Source: Oscillatoria sp. CS-180
GTDB lineage: Bacteria > Cyanobacteriota > Cyanobacteriia > Phormidesmidales > Phormidesmidaceae
Assembly: GCF_028330965.1 (NCBI RefSeq)
Contig: NZ_JAQMUB010000093.1
Coordinates: 1 to 64,000, forward strand
DNA: 64,000 nt
Direction: 5' to 3'
The translations under genes and the position numbers were made by a program. Every line of letters begins with the position of its first letter. Position 1 is the stretch's first letter. Shown here in pieces: positions 61,656-64,000 of the stretch. Under the pieces are notes generated by a model. It did not search any database. It saw nothing but the letters and a program-made list of their open reading frames with translations, and was not told where the DNA came from.

Positions 61656-62702
61656 ATGACAATCCATCGTAGAAAAACTCGGCGACAATTTCTCACAGCA
61701 AGCCTTTCCACGTCATTAGGCATTATTGGATGTTCGACCCTTCAGCAACAGCAGGGGACGACGTCTGAATCATCGAGCAATTTGCTTGTTCCTGAGACAT
61801 CTTTGTCCGATGCTGCATCGCTAAATCTGTCATCAACACCATCCGCGACATCCGCCATACCAACGCGCATATTAGGACGAACTGGCGTAGAGCTGCCTGT
61901 TTTGGGATTGGGAGGGGCTGGGAAGACACCGCTATCAGATCCGAATCGAGAGCAGGCAGCTTTAGAACAGATTCAACACGCATTGACTTTGGGGATTCGC
62001 TACTTCGATACGGCAGCGAGTTATGGCCCCAGTGAGTCTTATTTGGGCAAAGTGTTGCCCCCCTATCGGAGCGACGTTTTTTTAGCTAGCAAGACAGCCG
62101 CTCTTGACTATGACGGTGCTTGGCGTGAATTAGAGCGATCGCTAGATAGACTCCAGACCGATTATCTCGATCTTTGGCAGTTTCACCATGTCTCCTTTGA
62201 CTCCGAACTCGACACGTTACTGGGAAACAACGGTGCCATCCAAGCATTAGAAGAAGCGCAAGAGCAAGGATTGGTTCGCTTTAGTGGCATCACAGGTCAC
62301 CATGAACCTCAGGTTATTGCCACAGGTCTTCAGCGCTATCCATTCGATCACGCTCTGATTCCGGTGAATGCCGCAGATATCCATCATCCTCGATCTTTTA
62401 TTCCAGGCGTGTTGCCCTTTGCTCACGAACAGAACATTGGCATCACCGCAATGAAGGTACCCGCTTATGGGCGCTTGTTCAAGCCAGGAGTACTCGATGG
62501 CATGCACCAAGCGCTAGGGTATACGCTCTCGCAGCCGGGCGTTCACTGTGCGGTCATTGCAGCCGAGACACTGGAACAATTGGAAGACAACGTGCGAGTC
62601 GCCACAGAATTTCAGACTTTAGATGGGCCTAGCTTAGCCGAGATTGAGCAGCGGACCGTCGCTGTTTGGCAAGACAACACCTTCTTCCGAGCCTGGACTT
62701 GA
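61656..62702 (+). CDS. Aldo/keto reductase, Tat-exported lipoprotein
   Basis: 348 residues. The N-terminus RRKTRRQFLTASLSTSLGIIGC has a twin-arginine motif and a lipobox with Cys26, so the enzyme is probably exported and lipid-anchored. The AKR core follows: FDTAASYGPSESYLGKVL (Asp, Tyr), LASKTA (Lys) and LWQFHHVS (His), the catalytic tetrad. It ends VWQDNTFFRAWT. Extracytoplasmic aldo/keto reductases are less common and their substrates are unknown. It is 95 bp after exbD2 on the same strand. Confidence 0.88.
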   Translation: MTIHRRKTRRQFLTASLSTSLGIIGCSTLQQQQGTTSESSSNLLVPETSLSDAASLNLSSTPSATSAIPTRILGRTGVELPVLGLGGAGKTPLSDPNREQAALEQIQHALTLGIRYFDTAASYGPSESYLGKVLPPYRSDVFLASKTAALDYDGAWRELERSLDRLQTDYLDLWQFHHVSFDSELDTLLGNNGAIQALEEAQEQGLVRFSGITGHHEPQVIATGLQRYPFDHALIPVNAADIHHPRSFIPGVLPFAHEQNIGITAMKVPAYGRLFKPGVLDGMHQALGYTLSQPGVHCAVIAAETLEQLEDNVRVATEFQTLDGPSLAEIEQRTVAVWQDNTFFRAWT

Positions 62703-62940
62703 TGAGGACCTGCTGCGGAGAGGCAATGGATGGAACGATGAATCGTCGTCACCATTGAGCCAAACCGTATTAAGCCAAACACTTGATTCAGACCATTGAG
62801 ATTACCGGTAAAACGTCCCTGTAGCAATACCTGGACACTTGCGAGACGCTTCCGAGACGTTAGCTCCACTAAGGTTTATTCATCCTTAACGGTGCGTATT
62901 GACTCAACGGCAAACTTAGGCCGTAGGAGCGCTTAAAGAA

Positions 62941-63579
62941 ATGGTTTCTCAGTTCGAAAAACAAAATCCAGAACCTAAAGCAAACGTCACAGACAATTCT
63001 CTTCCATTAATCCAGATCGCCACAGCAATGCACGAATCGCCTGCTGTTGATGTCCTCTTATTAGCCTTTAGCGCAGATCCGATTGCCCGCTGGACGTGGC
63101 CTGATCCACAGCAGTACGTGGCCCATTTCCCTAGCTTCGTCGAGGCCGTTGGGGGGAAAGCATTTGTTAATGGCAGTGCCTATTACATTGACGGTTATGC
63201 GGGTGCTGCCTTGTGGCTTCCCCCAGGCATTTATCCTAACGACGATGAACTGATTGATTTCTTGCAAAACACAGTGTCCAAGCCGCTCCAAAAAGACATC
63301 TTCACCGTGTTTGAAACGCTGGAAAGATATCACCCAGATGAGCCGCATTGGTATCTACCACTCTTGGGAGTCGATCCCTACCAACGGAACAAAGGATATG
63401 GATCAGCATTAATGCACCATACGCTGGCCCAGTGCGATCGCGATCAAGTGTCCGCCTACCTAGAATCTTCGAGTGTCAAGAGTATCCCCTTTTATGAACG
63501 GCATGGATTTGAGGTACTCGGCACACTTCAGGTAGAGACATCACCGCCATTCTTTCCCATGCTCCGCCGACCCAGGTAA
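62941..63579 (+). CDS. GNAT family N-acetyltransferase
   Basis: 212 residues. The acetyl-CoA motif PYQRNKGYGSALMHHTLAQC is preceded by WYLPLLGVD and followed by YLESSSVKSIPFYERHGFEV, typical of GNAT domains. The N-terminal part has SADPIARWTWPDPQQYVAHF, common in a GNAT subgroup of unknown substrate. It is soluble and cytoplasmic. No operon partner is evident. Confidence 0.9.
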   Translation: MVSQFEKQNPEPKANVTDNSLPLIQIATAMHESPAVDVLLLAFSADPIARWTWPDPQQYVAHFPSFVEAVGGKAFVNGSAYYIDGYAGAALWLPPGIYPNDDELIDFLQNTVSKPLQKDIFTVFETLERYHPDEPHWYLPLLGVDPYQRNKGYGSALMHHTLAQCDRDQVSAYLESSSVKSIPFYERHGFEVLGTLQVETSPPFFPMLRRPR

Positions 63580-63598
63580 AGCGTGCCGAGAAAATATA

Positions 63599-63802
63599 TA
63601 GCTGTAGCCATCTAGGAATGAATGAATTTTAAGTTCTCAGTTTTGAGTTTTGAATGATTGAGTCATCGGCGAATCCAAAGTTCAAAGTTGATACTTAAAT
63701 ACGTTCCCGTTCCCTAGGCTTGTGCATTCTCAATAGCATCTGGGTGCTTAGCATAGGCCAGATGGCTCGCCGTCTTGTCCTAACGGAACTGGCGACGGCT
63801 AT
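63599..63802. repeat. MITE-like repeat split by a ~95-bp insertion
   Basis: The left end ATAGCTGTAGCCATCTAGG (63599-63617) and the rest, from CTAGGCTTGTGCATTC to GGCGACGGCTATA (about 63715-63802), are separated by about 95 bp. CTAGG occurs at both junctions, like a target duplication. Confidence 0.65.
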
Positions 63803-63900
63803 AGCGTTAGCCATTTAGGCTTGGTGCGTCCAATAGCCTCTAAACCTAGCGCATTGTCAGAGGGTTCTCGTCCTGTCCTAACGGAACTCCAACGCCCTTA
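63803..63900. repeat. MITE-like repeat, diverged copy
   Basis: It runs from AGCGTTAGCCATTTAGGC to GTCCTAACGGAACTCC, directly abutting the split copy. It shares the core spacing but is clearly more diverged. Confidence 0.5.
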
Positions 63901-63947
63901 TCTTCCAATTCCTTTATTCTTCACTTTTCCAAATATTGGAGTCAATC

Positions 63948-64000
63948 ATGATTCTCTCCCCGCTCATGTCTACCTCTACACTCCTGGCCTCGACAGGTGG
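63948..64000 (+). CDS. Possible gene start, cut by window end
   Basis: ATG with GGAG 6 nt upstream opens a frame that runs off the edge (MILSPLMSTSTLLASTG). Only 17 residues are visible, hydrophobic and Ser/Thr-rich, so no product can be named. Confidence 0.35.
   Translation, partial: MILSPLMSTSTLLASTG

Larger units (their letters stand above)
63580..63947. other. Intergenic region filled by repeats
   Basis: About 370 bp, largely the two MITE-like copies and the insertion in one of them. The last 50 bp contain TTGGAG before a possible start codon at 63948. Confidence 0.5.

Noticed and set aside
1-64000. tRNA, rRNA or CRISPR arrays
   Set aside because: I saw no tRNA-like T-loop/anticodon arrangement and no regularly spaced direct repeats with unique spacers.

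Overview
The window looks like a chromosomal segment of a cyanobacterium, probably filamentous and Leptolyngbya-like (genus is inference). The HIP1 octamer GCGATCGC or its core recurs throughout genes and spacers. Several proteins are cyanobacterial types: an MntC with all known metal ligands, Uma2-family nucleases, AMIN-domain TonB-dependent receptors, DUF4347 exoproteins, a DUF3102 protein and a DpsA-like protein. I found no tRNA, rRNA or CRISPR array.

Layout. 1-4.3 kb is accessory DNA: the end of an ISAzo13-like transposase abutting a truncated membrane-protein gene, a DUF2283/BECR-like toxin-antitoxin-like pair, two Uma2 genes and small hypotheticals. 4.5-7.5 kb holds a Crp/Fnr regulator, DoxX with a small Cys-rich membrane protein, and an MFS transporter. 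8.2-13.2 kb is a signalling set: a PhnD-like binding lipoprotein translationally coupled to a hybrid histidine kinase with two receivers and an HPt, facing a response-regulator diguanylate cyclase. 13.6-26.0 kb is an iron/siderophore island: TonB1, receptor 1, EntS/SchE-like exporter, pyroglutamyl peptidase, receptor 2, TonB2, ExbB1 and ExbD1. 26.1-33.3 kb carries mntCAB with a methyltransferase, an AraC-GyrI regulator, a di-haem peroxidase and a divergent bacterioferritin. 33.7-55.4 kb is mostly surface-glycan biosynthesis, with a giant DUF4347/Calx-beta/RTX exoprotein (35.5-40.5 kb) near its start. It includes GT87-like membrane proteins, glycosyltransferases, a pyruvyltransferase, two Glf-like flavoproteins around a GtrA protein, and a compact six-gene run of Gfo/Idh, AlkP-like, GT4, AlkP-like, GT87-like and flippase. 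55.5-64 kb has DUF3102, Dps, a second DUF4347 protein divergent from a second ExbB/ExbD pair, a Tat-exported aldo/keto reductase and a GNAT.

The unifying signal is a 17-bp dyad, roughly TTGANA-N5-TNTCAA and often followed by TAA. It fits the Fur 7-1-7 arrangement and stands upstream of seven transcription units: the Crp gene, MFS1, tonB1, receptor 1, exbB1, and both DUF4347 genes, the second shared with exbB2. This suggests an iron regulon that includes the two secreted DUF4347 proteins and the duplicated TonB energising machinery. No fur gene is in the window.

The spacers are littered with a roughly 100-bp palindromic MITE-like repeat (about ten copies, TATAGCCGTCGCC-type ends). One copy supplies the last codons and stop of MFS1, another splits the mntCAB operon, and another is itself split by an insertion flanked by CTAGG. 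A second MITE-like family with AGGACTTACGCA ends occurs twice.
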